From: an uncultured Clostridia bacterium
GTDB taxonomy: Bacteria; Bacillota; Clostridia; Oscillospirales; Acutalibacteraceae
DNA: 32,168 bases
Reading direction: 5' to 3'
NCBI GenBank assembly: GCA_946539105.1
Contig: CAMNHG010000004.1
Location: 1-32,168, forward strand
Made by a program: the position numbers and the translations under genes. Below are positions 23,884 through 30,438 of this stretch, piece after piece. Each line of letters begins with the position of its first letter. The first letter of the stretch is position 1. The notes below the pieces were generated by a model, which saw nothing but the letters and a program-made list of their open reading frames with translations, had not been told where the DNA came from and did no database searches.

Positions 23884-24984
23884 ATGGCTTTTGAGCTTGA
23901 ACTGGAAAATGAGTATATGCCTAAAATTAAAGTAATCGGCGTCGGCGGAGGCGGCGGAAACGCTGTAAACCGCATGGTTGCCATGAACATTAAAAACGTT
24001 GAATTTATCGCTATCAACACCGACGGCCCGGTTTTGAGACTTTCCAAGGCTTCGCAGAAGGTTCAGATCGGCGAAAAGCTCACACGCGGCAAGGGCGCAG
24101 GCGCAATGCCTTCAATCGGCCAGAGTGCCGCTGAGGAGAGCAAGGAAGAAATCGCCGAGCTCCTCAAGGATACCGATATGGTATTCGTAACCGCAGGTAT
24201 GGGCGGCGGCACCGGTACAGGCGCGGCTCCCGTAATCGCCAAGATTGCCAAGGATATGGGCATCCTCACAGTAGGCGTTGTTACAAAGCCTTTTGCTTTT
24301 GAGGGTAAAAAGAGAATGACTCAGGCTGAGCAGGGTATCGCAGAGCTCACTCCCTGTGTTGACTCGCTTATCATCGTTCCTAACGAGGGACTAAAAAAGG
24401 TTTCGGACGAGCCTATCACACTTCTTAACGCTTTCGAAATTTCCGACGACGTTCTCCGTCAGGGCGTTCAGAGTATCTCTGACCTCATCCTTCTTCCCGG
24501 TCTTGTAAACCTCGACTTTGCGGACGTTACCTCGGTAATGAAGGACGCAGGCTACGCTCATATGGGTATGGGCAAGGCTTCCGGTAAGGACAAGGCTAAG
24601 GTTGCCGCTGACAAGGCTATCTCAAGTCCGCTACTCGAGACTTCAATCGACGGCGCAAAGGGCGTTATCATCAACATCACAGCTTCTTCCGATGTAAGCC
24701 TCGAGGATATCGACACCGCTTCTACCATGATTAAGGACAAGGTTTCCGAGGACGCGAACATTATCTGGGGTGCTGTTATCGACGACAAGATGAACGACGA
24801 GATGAGCGTTACCGTTATCGCAACAGGCTTCGGCACAGACGGCGTTCCGTCAAATCCCCAGCCCGTTATCGACAATGTTATAGTTGACACTCCCGAGGAG
24901 GACAATACCTCAAAGGCAACTAAGGACAAGACCGATGACGACGATGACACCTTCTATGACATTATGTCAATCTTCAATAAATAA
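23884..24984 (+). CDS. ftsZ: Cell division GTPase FtsZ
   Basis: FtsZ is the tubulin-like GTPase that forms the cytokinetic ring. The nucleotide-binding N-terminus IKVIGVGGGGGNAVNRM (15-31), tubulin signature GGGTGTG (107-113) and T7-loop region NLDFADVTSVM are clear. The globular part is followed by a short acidic linker (Asp/Thr/Lys-rich) and a C-terminal peptide DTFYDIMSIFNK that corresponds to the conserved tail binding membrane anchors. GGAGG is just upstream. Its 366 residues are normal with a short linker. ftsA, often next to ftsZ, is absent; SepF or another anchor encoded elsewhere would be needed. A strong terminator follows. Confidence 0.97.
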   Translation: MAFELELENEYMPKIKVIGVGGGGGNAVNRMVAMNIKNVEFIAINTDGPVLRLSKASQKVQIGEKLTRGKGAGAMPSIGQSAAEESKEEIAELLKDTDMVFVTAGMGGGTGTGAAPVIAKIAKDMGILTVGVVTKPFAFEGKKRMTQAEQGIAELTPCVDSLIIVPNEGLKKVSDEPITLLNAFEISDDVLRQGVQSISDLILLPGLVNLDFADVTSVMKDAGYAHMGMGKASGKDKAKVAADKAISSPLLETSIDGAKGVIINITASSDVSLEDIDTASTMIKDKVSEDANIIWGAVIDDKMNDEMSVTVIATGFGTDGVPSNPQPVIDNVIVDTPEEDNTSKATKDKTDDDDDTFYDIMSIFNK

Positions 24985-25000
24985 TCAAAGCATAAAAACG

Positions 25001-25029
25001 CCGGCGTGATTAATTTCACGCCGGTTTTT
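25001..25029. terminator. Bidirectional terminator between ftsZ and HTH gene
   Basis: CCGGCGTGA (25001-25009) pairs with TCACGCCGG (25016-25024) across a 6-base loop. TTTTT follows on the plus strand and an A-run precedes it, so it can end both ftsZ and the converging minus-strand gene. Confidence 0.92.
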
Positions 25030-25033
25030 GGTT

Positions 25034-25279
25034 TTAAACCATATTTTCCAAAGCCTTTGACCTAAATTCGTCCGTGTCAAAAAACTCATAAAGTGATATT
25101 TCAAAGCCCTCGCATATCAGCTTTATGGTGACGATTCCGGGATTTTGGCTTTTTCCGTAAAGAATATTTTTTATTGTGGAAGGAGCCACCCCGGATTTCA
25201 ACGCTAAATGATGAATTGACATAGAGTTTTTTTCAAGCAAATAAAGAATTCGGTTTTTAATTGTAGTGTAAGTATCCAT
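25034..25279 (-). CDS. Small XRE-family helix-turn-helix regulator
   Basis: An 81-residue protein made almost entirely of a Cro/CI-type DNA-binding domain. ILYLLEKNSMSIHHLALKSG begins the domain, VAPSTIKNILYGKSQNPGIV is the recognition region, and the segment ending SLYEFFDTDEF is the typical last helix. No sensory domain is present. It is transcribed leftward, convergent with ftsZ and divergent from the lipoprotein gene; the 115-bp shared region contains operator-like repeats. It probably regulates itself or that lipoprotein, which is inference. Target and signal are unknown. Confidence 0.88.
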   Translation of the reverse strand: MDTYTTIKNRILYLLEKNSMSIHHLALKSGVAPSTIKNILYGKSQNPGIVTIKLICEGFEISLYEFFDTDEFRSKALENMV

Positions 25280-25316
25280 AATTTTACCCCCAATAATCCA
25301 ATTATAAAAACTATTC

Positions 25317-25346
25317 TTGACAAAAGTGGGCTATATATGATACAAT
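25317..25346 (+). promoter_or_regulatory. Strong promoter for the lipoprotein gene
   Basis: TTGACA (25317-25322), an 18-bp spacer and TACAAT (25341-25346), with a TG just upstream of the -10, give a strong sigma-A promoter. Its expected start near 25353 leaves a leader of about 40 nt to the ATG at 25395. Confidence 0.75.
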
Positions 25347-25375
25347 ATAGACTACAAATAGCCCATATGCTATTT
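25327..25375. promoter_or_regulatory. Operator-like inverted repeats in the divergent region
   Basis: TGGGCTAT (25327-25334) in the promoter spacer and ATAGCCCA (25358-25365) near the start form an 8-bp inverted repeat. A second, overlapping pair is AAATAG (25356-25361) and CTATTT (25370-25375). Both straddle the lipoprotein promoter, next to a divergent XRE regulator gene, so they are candidate binding sites for it. Confidence 0.55.
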
Positions 25376-25394
25376 AAATATCAAGGAGGAAAAT

Positions 25395-26063
25395 ATGAAA
25401 AAACTAATCATCACAATTATCGCCGCAATTATAGCTGTTTCACTATGCGCTTGCGGCTCAGCCCAAAAAACTGCTGAAAGCAGCAGCTCCGACGCAAATT
25501 CGCAATCGGAACAATCAAATGTTTCTTCACAATCGGAGCAAACAGACGCATCATCGCAAACGGAGGAAAGCCAAGGCAGCAATAAAAGAGACGAGCTTTT
25601 AAGCTTTCAGGTAGAAATAAACGGTACAAAGCTTACAGTTCCTTTTGATTATTCACAGATTGCCGCTCTCGGCTACACTGTTGACAAGGATGAGAATTTG
25701 AAGCCAAATACATATACTATAGGTACATTTGTTAAAAATGCCGAGGGAGATTCGCTGCAAGTTCAATTTTGGAACGGCTCTAAGGAGACAAAAAAGTATT
25801 CCGAGTGCCAGATAAGTCAAATTGAATTCAGATTTGATAATAAGGCTAATGTAGTTTTACCGGGAAACGTAAAGTTTGATGAACAGGTGACTCCGGAAAT
25901 GGTTATAGCCGCATACGGTGAAGCTGACTACGATAATAATAAGGATGACTATCGCTCTATTAGTTATGAAAACGGCGCATATGAATCGGTTAAATTTATG
26001 CTTTATAAAGATGATAAGTTAAAGCATGGCAGTACGCTGACGATTAACCATATAGAAAGGTAA
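25395..26063 (+). CDS. Putative lipoprotein of unknown function
   Basis: A 222-residue secreted lipoprotein. The first 19 residues form a lipoprotein signal peptide (M-K-K start, hydrophobic core) with lipobox L17-C18-A19-C20, so Cys20 should be lipidated and anchor the protein outside the membrane. A low-complexity linker rich in Ser, Gln and Glu (about 22-62) follows. The rest (about 65-222) looks like a globular, largely beta domain beginning LSFQVEINGTKLTVPFDYSQ. I do not recognise the family firmly, though similar lipoproteins are common in Clostridia. AAGGAGG precedes the ATG. The gene has its own strong promoter and terminator, with a divergent XRE regulator. Confidence 0.85.
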   Translation: MKKLIITIIAAIIAVSLCACGSAQKTAESSSSDANSQSEQSNVSSQSEQTDASSQTEESQGSNKRDELLSFQVEINGTKLTVPFDYSQIAALGYTVDKDENLKPNTYTIGTFVKNAEGDSLQVQFWNGSKETKKYSECQISQIEFRFDNKANVVLPGNVKFDEQVTPEMVIAAYGEADYDNNKDDYRSISYENGAYESVKFMLYKDDKLKHGSTLTINHIER

Positions 26064-26090
26064 ACACATAATTAATAAAGAGTAAAGAAA

Positions 26091-26127
26091 AAAGCACTTT
26101 CACATAGATTGTGACAGTGCTTTTTTT
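26091..26127. terminator. Bidirectional terminator between lipoprotein gene and spoVT
   Basis: AAAGCACT (26091-26098) pairs with AGTGCTTT (26116-26123), extended by CACA/TGTG around a 5-base loop after a small internal bulge. T-runs follow on one side and A-runs on the other, so it can serve both converging genes. Confidence 0.85.
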
Positions 26128-26136
26128 GTGTTATAT

Positions 26137-26679
26137 TCAGTTTTCCATCTGCTTGCCCAAAAACGCCGCCGCGGACTGCGCCAGCTTAATCTCGGGCGCG
26201 GACGGCACCTTCATACTGTCTGAGCTGAGCATTACCACCGCGCCCATCACGTCGCCCGAGGCGATAATCGGGTAAATCACCGCGGCGTTCTGCTCAATTC
26301 CCTCAATCGGCTGAACATTGTTTAGCGTGCGCTCGGTCGCAGAGTAGCTCTTGCGGTTGTCCATATAGTTTTCGAGCACAGGGCTGATTCGCCGCTCCAA
26401 AAACTCCCTTTTAGAAACTCCCGCCGCCGCGATAACGTGGTCGGTGTCGCATATCAAAGTCGGCAGCGAGCTTATCCTCGCAATAACGTCGGCATACTGC
26501 CCCGCAAACTCCGACAACTCCCCGACAGGCGAGTACTTCTTAAAAATAACCTCCCCGTCGGTAGCAGTGTAAATCTCCAGCGGGTCGCCTTCTCGGATAC
26601 GCAGCGTCCTGCGGATTTCCTTCGGGATTACAACCCTGCCCAAATCATCAATTCTCCTGACTATTCCCGTAGCCTTCAT
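26137..26679 (-). CDS. spoVT: Stage V sporulation protein T, SpoVT
   Basis: SpoVT is a forespore transcription factor that modulates sigma-G-dependent genes. The N-terminal AbrB-type swapped-hairpin DNA-binding domain (about 1-50: MKATGIVRRIDDLGRVVIPK, then EIRRTLRIREGDPLEIY) is joined to a C-terminal GAF-like domain (about 55-178), which in Bacillus binds an unknown ligand. Its 180 residues match SpoVT exactly. AAGGGAG lies 7-10 nt before the ATG. It stands alone, converging on the lipoprotein gene. The gene suggests the organism descends from, or is, an endospore former; a sigma-G-type promoter was not convincingly identified upstream. Confidence 0.92.
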   Translation of the reverse strand: MKATGIVRRIDDLGRVVIPKEIRRTLRIREGDPLEIYTATDGEVIFKKYSPVGELSEFAGQYADVIARISSLPTLICDTDHVIAAAGVSKREFLERRISPVLENYMDNRKSYSATERTLNNVQPIEGIEQNAAVIYPIIASGDVMGAVVMLSSDSMKVPSAPEIKLAQSAAAFLGKQMEN

Positions 26680-26818
26680 ATCTAAAATCTCCCTTATAAT
26701 TTAATAATTAGCAAAATCCTTGCACGATTATTGTTTGAGATAGAAATATTTTTATGCGTAAAAGGTTGTGGGATAAACCGGAAGTTATTATTTGTTATAA
26801 AATAATTTAATATTTATA

Positions 26819-26847
26819 TTGACATTGTGTCAGAATAGGTATATAAT
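26819..26847 (+). promoter_or_regulatory. Perfect consensus promoter for the flavodoxin gene
   Basis: TTGACA (26819-26824), a 17-bp spacer and TATAAT (26842-26847) match sigma-A consensus exactly. The expected start is near 26854. Such a strong promoter, bracketed by two identical-type palindromes, suggests it is normally repressed. Confidence 0.88.
26820..26832. promoter_or_regulatory. Operator palindrome 1, over the -35
   Basis: TGACATTGTGTCA is a perfect 5-bp inverted repeat with a 3-bp centre and covers most of the -35 hexamer of the flavodoxin promoter. It is followed by GAA, as is the second site. Confidence 0.72.
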
Positions 26848-26855
26848 ATATTTAC

Positions 26856-26868
26856 TGACAGAGTGTCA
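26856..26868. promoter_or_regulatory. Operator palindrome 2, at the transcription start
   Basis: TGACAGAGTGTCA shares both arms (TGACA/TGTCA) and trailing GAA with site 1. Its centre is 36 bp from that of site 1. It covers the start of transcription. The pair suggests cooperative repression by a dimeric regulator, possibly TetR- or MarR-like, not encoded in the window. Confidence 0.72.
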
Positions 26869-26914
26869 GAACAGACTTTATATATAAGTGCTCACAGTAA
26901 AGGAGAGATAAATT

Positions 26915-27388
26915 ATGAGTAAAAAGTTAGTAGCGTATTTTTCCGCAAGCGGCACAACCGAGGCGGTAGCGAAGAATTTGGCAAAGGCGGCAGGTGCGGA
27001 TTTGTATGAGATTAAGCCTGCTGTCGCCTACACAAGAGCCGACCTTAACTGGCAGGATAAAAACTCACGCAGCTCGCTTGAAATGCGCGATAAAAGCTCG
27101 CGTCCCGAGCTTGCCGACGCAAACGCGAATATAGCGGAGTACGACACAATCTTTGTCGGATTTCCCGTTTGGTGGTATGTCGCGCCGACAATTATCAACA
27201 GCTTTTTAGAGGCGTACGATTTCAGCGGAAAGAAGGTTGTTTTGTTCGCAACCTCGGGCGGTTCCGGCTTTGGCAAGGCAGTTGCAGGCTTGCAGCCGAG
27301 TGCTCCCGGTGCGGTGATTGTCGAGGGAGAAATTCTAAACGGCAGACCGGGTGAAGCTAAGCTAAAGGCTTTTGCCGAGAAATACTGA
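26915..27388 (+). CDS. Flavodoxin family protein
   Basis: A 157-residue cytoplasmic flavodoxin-like protein expected to bind FMN and take part in redox reactions. The N-terminal strand-loop KKLVAYFSASGTTEAVAKNL (3-22) is the phosphate-binding loop; FVGFPVWWYVAPTIINSFLE and VVLFATSGGSGFGK form the ring-binding loops. The family is the short flavodoxin type often called Flavodoxin_4 in Clostridia. Physiological partner unknown. AAAGGAGAG precedes the ATG. It is a single-gene unit with a consensus promoter under twin palindromes and a terminator-like hairpin behind it, which suggests induction by a specific stress or compound. Confidence 0.9.
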   Translation: MSKKLVAYFSASGTTEAVAKNLAKAAGADLYEIKPAVAYTRADLNWQDKNSRSSLEMRDKSSRPELADANANIAEYDTIFVGFPVWWYVAPTIINSFLEAYDFSGKKVVLFATSGGSGFGKAVAGLQPSAPGAVIVEGEILNGRPGEAKLKAFAEKY

Positions 27389-27396
27389 TATCTTTT

Positions 27397-27429
27397 ATGA
27401 GCTGTTTTATGACAGCTCATTTTGATTTA
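27397..27429 (+). terminator. Terminator after flavodoxin gene
   Basis: ATGAGCTGT (27397-27405) pairs perfectly with ACAGCTCAT (27412-27420) across a 6-base loop, then a T-rich TTTGATTT tract. The T-tract is interrupted, so efficiency may be moderate. Confidence 0.7.
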
Positions 27430-27434
27430 TATTC

Positions 27435-27463
27435 TTGAAAAACCTCCTTCCGCGTGATATATT
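27435..27463 (+). promoter_or_regulatory. Sigma-A promoter for the DUF3783-like gene
   Basis: TTGAAA (27435-27440), a 17-bp spacer and TATATT (27458-27463). The start near 27470 leaves a leader of about 20 nt, just enough for the AGGAGG before the ATG. Confidence 0.7.
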
Positions 27464-27490
27464 ATATATAGATAGAATTAGGAGGAAAAT

Positions 27491-27844
27491 ATGACGGAAG
27501 TTTTAATGTATAATATAGAGGACGGCAAAAGACTAAAAATTAAGCTGCTCTGCAATAAACTAAATATCAGGGCGAGAGAGATAGAAAAATCCGAATTTGG
27601 GCTAAAAATTTCAACCTTGCTCGGAATTGATGACGACAAAACAGTAAAGCCTGATTCCGACTTTGACGGCGAGATGCTTTATTTGAGCGATTTTTACGGT
27701 TCAATGCTGAATATATTTTTGAATCAGCTCAAAAGGCAGAAAACGCCTGTCGCGCTTAAAGCAATCAAGACGGATTCAAACATAGGCTTTACCTCTTACG
27801 AGCTATATAATGAGCTGTGCGAGGAGCATAAAGCACTTAACTGA
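27491..27844 (+). CDS. DUF3783-like protein
   Basis: A 117-residue soluble protein. The C-terminal half resembles DUF3783 proteins of Clostridia: a M-L-Y-L-S-D-F-Y-G segment, LNIFLNQLKRQKTPVALKAI, then a T-x-x-N-x-G-F-T-S-Y-E-L-Y-N-E-L-C-E-E-H end. These proteins have no known function. AGGAGG precedes the ATG by 5 nt. The following membrane protein gene starts 8 bp after its stop, so the two probably form one transcript. Family assignment is from memory of the motif pattern. Confidence 0.75.
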   Translation: MTEVLMYNIEDGKRLKIKLLCNKLNIRAREIEKSEFGLKISTLLGIDDDKTVKPDSDFDGEMLYLSDFYGSMLNIFLNQLKRQKTPVALKAIKTDSNIGFTSYELYNELCEEHKALN

Positions 27845-27852
27845 GACAGATA

Positions 27853-28527
27853 ATGGGGCAAATGGAAATGGGTAAATCAAAAACTATAGTTTCGCTGATA
27901 ATGAACGCGCTGATAGTGGTTTTCACAACGGCAATCGTTGTGTCGTACTTCACGGGCAAGCCGGGGGTTCTGATAAAGACCGGCTATGAGTCATTCAAAT
28001 TCTTCACGACAGACTCAAATATATTGAGTGCGGTTGCGGCACTGATTGTGTTAATATTCGATATAAGAATTTTAACCGGCAAAAATAAAGAGATTCCGGG
28101 TTGGGCAGTGATGGCAAAGTACATCGGCACAACATCGGTATTGCTGACCTTTGCTACGGTAATGCTGTTTTTGGGACCGATGTTCGGCTATTACTTTGTG
28201 CTCAAGGATACAGCGTTTTATATGCACTTTGCAGGACCGTTGCTCGCTCTTATGTCGTTTTGGCTGTTCGAGACAAGCTATACCATTCCTAAACGGTTTA
28301 TTCACCTTGCGGTAATCCCGATGGCAATATACGGCGCGGTGTATGTTATAGAGGTTTTAATAATCGGAGAGTTCGACGGCTGGGATGATTTTTACGGCTT
28401 CAATACAGGCGGAAGATGGTATTTGTCCATAGCGGCGATTTTGCTCGGTACATACCTGATTGCGATTGGTATCAGGCTTTTACATAATTACGCGGTAAAA
28501 AAGCATATGGAAAAGTCGTCGGAATAA
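27853..28527 (+). CDS. Six-helix membrane protein, Pr6Pr-like
   Basis: A 224-residue integral membrane protein with six predicted transmembrane helices (about residues 10-32, 53-70, 87-108, 122-140, 148-170 and 187-208). The FKFFTTDSNIL motif between helices 1 and 2 and the MHFAGPLL segment in helix 4 match the Pr6Pr family of uncharacterised bacterial membrane proteins. Reaction and partner are unknown. The start is uncertain: three in-frame ATGs (27853, 27862, 27868) are close together and none has a strong ribosome binding site, which suggests translational coupling to the DUF3783-like gene 8 bp upstream. Confidence 0.75.
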   Translation: MGQMEMGKSKTIVSLIMNALIVVFTTAIVVSYFTGKPGVLIKTGYESFKFFTTDSNILSAVAALIVLIFDIRILTGKNKEIPGWAVMAKYIGTTSVLLTFATVMLFLGPMFGYYFVLKDTAFYMHFAGPLLALMSFWLFETSYTIPKRFIHLAVIPMAIYGAVYVIEVLIIGEFDGWDDFYGFNTGGRWYLSIAAILLGTYLIAIGIRLLHNYAVKKHMEKSSE

Positions 28528-28572
28528 TTGTTTTTTTAAGACTATAAATTTTGAAAAAATTTCAAAAAAGTC

Positions 28573-28601
28573 TTGACATTTTCGCCGATAAGTGATATGA
28601 T
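28573..28601 (+). promoter_or_regulatory. Promoter of the tRNA operon
   Basis: TTGACA (28573-28578), a 17-bp spacer and TATGAT (28596-28601). The expected start near 28608 leaves a leader of about 49 nt before tRNA-Val, with a possible GTCGCT/AGCGAC stem (28609-28614 and 28637-28642). Confidence 0.85.
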
Positions 28602-28656
28602 AATAACCGTCGCTGAGAGATAAGGCGAAAAGCTGAAGCGACACAGGCATTAACGT

Positions 28657-28732
28657 GGGAGCATAGCTCAGCTGGGAGAGCATCTGCCTTACAAGCAGAG
28701 GGTCATAGGTTCGAGCCCTATTGTTCCCACCA
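28657..28732 (+). tRNA. tRNA-Val (anticodon UAC)
   Basis: 76 bases including an encoded CCA. The acceptor arms GGGAGCA and TGTTCCC pair with one G-T wobble. The anticodon loop CTTACAA gives UAC, and the T-loop GGTTCGAGCC is normal. First gene of the four-tRNA operon. Confidence 0.96.
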
Positions 28733-28735
28733 AAT

Positions 28736-28812
28736 GGCCCGGTAGTTCAGTTGGTTAGAACGCTAGCCTGTCACGCTAGAGGTCGACGGTTCGAACCCGT
28801 TCCGGGTCGCCA
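28736..28812 (+). tRNA. tRNA-Asp (anticodon GUC)
   Basis: 77 bases including an encoded CCA. Acceptor arms GGCCCGG and CCGGGTC pair, with one wobble, and the anticodon loop CTGTCAC gives GUC. Three bases separate it from tRNA-Val. Confidence 0.96.
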
Positions 28813-28817
28813 TTTTT

Positions 28818-28893
28818 GCCTCTGTAGCTCAGTCGGTAGAGCAGGGGACTGAAAATCCCCGTGTCGATGGTTCGATTCCGTCCGGAGGCACCA
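28818..28893 (+). tRNA. tRNA-Phe (anticodon GAA)
   Basis: 76 bases including an encoded CCA. Acceptor arms GCCTCTG and CGGAGGC pair, with one wobble, and the anticodon loop CTGAAAA gives GAA. The spacer to tRNA-Asp is five bases. Confidence 0.96.
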
Positions 28894-28898
28894 AATAT

Positions 28899-28974
28899 GC
28901 GGATGTAGCTCATCTGGTAGAGCGCCACCTTGCCAAGGTGGAGGTAGCGGGTTCGAGCCCCGTCATCCGCTCCA
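28899..28974 (+). tRNA. tRNA-Gly (anticodon GCC)
   Basis: 76 bases including an encoded CCA. Acceptor arms GCGGATG and CATCCGC pair perfectly, and the anticodon loop TTGCCAA gives GCC. The last 14 bases of this gene are repeated exactly at 29150-29163, so its 3' end probably served as an integration site. Confidence 0.96.
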
Positions 28975-29027
28975 AAACGAAAAGACACCCATAGGGTGTC
29001 TTTTCTTTTTGGTTTGCGGATAAGGGG
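28961..29027 (+). repeat. Direct repeat copy A: tRNA-Gly 3' end and terminator
   Basis: CGTCATCCGCTCCA (28961-28974) is identical to 29150-29163. After an 18-bp stretch absent from copy B, 28993-29027 matches 29165-29199 with four mismatches. This copy keeps the intact tRNA and terminator. Confidence 0.8.
28980..29010 (+). terminator. Terminator of the tRNA operon
   Basis: AAAAGACACCC (28980-28990) pairs perfectly with GGGTGTCTTTT (28994-29004) across an ATA loop, followed by CTTTTT. It begins six bases past the tRNA-Gly CCA. Confidence 0.93.
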
Positions 29028-29045
29028 CTCGAAGGCGAGCGATAA

Positions 29046-29070
29046 GAAAATGTGCCGGTGGCACATTTTC
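29046..29070. repeat. Long perfect palindrome between the direct repeats
   Basis: GAAAATGTGCC (29046-29056) and GGCACATTTTC (29060-29070) form an 11-bp stem with a GGT loop. A smaller GCTCG/CGAGC hairpin lies just upstream (about 29027-29040). No T-run follows. These may be ends or recombination sites of a lost element. Confidence 0.6.
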
Positions 29071-29149
29071 CGCGAGAGAGATACGCGAACATTACCAATT
29101 AAACACGCCGCATAAAACGAGCAGGAAGATTACACATTATACGAATAAA

Positions 29150-29199
29150 CGTCATCCGCTCCACAGGGTGTCTTTTCTTTTTTGTTTACGGATAGGGGT
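29150..29199 (+). repeat. Direct repeat copy B: truncated tRNA-Gly/terminator scar
   Basis: Exact copy of the 14-base tRNA-Gly 3' end (29150-29163), then a copy of the right arm of the terminator and the following sequence (29165-29199). The left hairpin arm is missing, so it can no longer terminate transcription. Looks like an attachment-site relic, or the tail of a deleted tRNA-Gly duplicate. Confidence 0.75.
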
Positions 29200-30375
29200 G
29201 TGACGACGAAGGTTAACGAGCTCAGCAAGCTGAGCAAGTACAAGAACCTCGGCACAGAGGAGCTTTACCGCATAAACAATAAAGAAACCACTAAATTGTT
29301 TCAAGGAGCACAGGTCCCAATGCCTGTGGTGCTAAAAACAAATAACGGTTTCATACATAGTATAACTGGAGCTAATTCTCCTGTCAAGCCTAAATTTAGT
29401 TCTGTAACAGAAACTCAGCAGTTTATCCGTTGGTTTGGCGATTGGCAAAATAAACCAAAATCCGCAAGCAAAGTCGTAGATAAAGACGGCAAGCCGCTTG
29501 TGGTTTATCATCAAACAAATGCAGATTTTACAGTGTTTGATACCGAAATAAAAGGCGCAGAATATTATGATGATGAAACACCTATCGGAATATTCCTAAA
29601 GCCAAGCGATAGTGACATCGGAATAAATGGAAAAAAGCACAGTGTCGCAAGTGCAAAAATAAATGAAAAATCCTACTGGGATAGTTTCTTATCTGTAGCT
29701 TGTTTTGAGGATGTATATTATAATGTTATTTTCTCAGTCCGTTCTATTGATTCTGATGTTAGAGGTCAGATATATGACTCTTGGATAAAAAAAGAGGCTA
29801 ATGCTTCCCACGGCGTCGGTACGCAGAATGAATCTGCCAACGAACTGCCGAATTACGGTAGCCAAATAGCCTCTACTAATATTATATCCGATTCCTCCTC
29901 AAAAATCAATACTCCTGACAAAAAATCTACCGACCGTTTCAACGACACCGACTATTTCGACGAGCTTTTCGATATGGGCGATGATTTATTCGAGGACGAG
30001 AGCAAACGCCAAACGCTTAACGAGCTTATCGACAAATATCCTGACGACGCGCTTATGCTCGGCGGTACGCTCGACGACTCAGTGAAGGAAGAACGCGATT
30101 TTGTCCTCGGTCTGCTCAAAGGCAAAACACTGATTGTCACCGATTACAGCGAGCCGGACATCCGCGAAAATTACGGAGACCTCAACCGCTACCGCTCAAA
30201 ACTCGGTCACGGTTATATTGCCCTCGAACGGAACGCAAAGAAGAAGTTAGACGGAGTCCGCGGCGTATATATCAAAGATATTATTGCCGAGGTTCAGCAG
30301 GCTTACCCGGCACTTGTTGATAATTATGCCTTCTTTTGTTTTAATCAATTCCTTGTTTTAAAATCAAAACCATAG
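29200..30375 (+). CDS. ART-PolyVal-like polyvalent protein, probably a mobile-element remnant
   Basis: An uninterrupted frame of about 390 residues that begins inside or just after the tRNA-Gly scar. From about 29420 the protein reads FIRWFGDWQNKPKSASKVVD, then KDGKPLVVYHQTNADFTVFD; this W-F-G-D-W ... S-K-V-V-D ... V-V-Y-H pattern is the hallmark of the ADP-ribosyltransferase-like ART-PolyVal domain of phage and conjugative-element polyvalent proteins. A Ser/Asn-rich linker follows. The C-terminal part (from about 29940) is more GC-rich and unrecognised. The N-terminus has no ribosome binding site; AAGGAG at 29303 could serve an ATG at 29320. I think it is a detached or fused fragment, possibly inactive. 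Confidence 0.6.
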   Translation: MTTKVNELSKLSKYKNLGTEELYRINNKETTKLFQGAQVPMPVVLKTNNGFIHSITGANSPVKPKFSSVTETQQFIRWFGDWQNKPKSASKVVDKDGKPLVVYHQTNADFTVFDTEIKGAEYYDDETPIGIFLKPSDSDIGINGKKHSVASAKINEKSYWDSFLSVACFEDVYYNVIFSVRSIDSDVRGQIYDSWIKKEANASHGVGTQNESANELPNYGSQIASTNIISDSSSKINTPDKKSTDRFNDTDYFDELFDMGDDLFEDESKRQTLNELIDKYPDDALMLGGTLDDSVKEERDFVLGLLKGKTLIVTDYSEPDIRENYGDLNRYRSKLGHGYIALERNAKKKLDGVRGVYIKDIIAEVQQAYPALVDNYAFFCFNQFLVLKSKP

Positions 30376-30438
30376 ACTAAACTCCTTTTTTCTGCTATTA
30401 TTAATTTATAAGAGCGTGATTTTATTTCAGAACGTGGA

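Noticed and set aside
28776..29098. Minus-strand reading frames across the tRNA genes with peptides such as GASGRNRTIDTGIFSPLLYR and MTGLEPATSTLARWRSTR
   Set aside because: They are antisense to tRNA-Asp, tRNA-Phe and tRNA-Gly. Peptides of this kind are a well-known source of spurious annotated proteins.
29182..29199. TTG at 29182 as start of the ART-PolyVal-like protein
   Set aside because: It lies within the duplicated terminator sequence and has no ribosome binding site, so the extra residues are probably untranslated.
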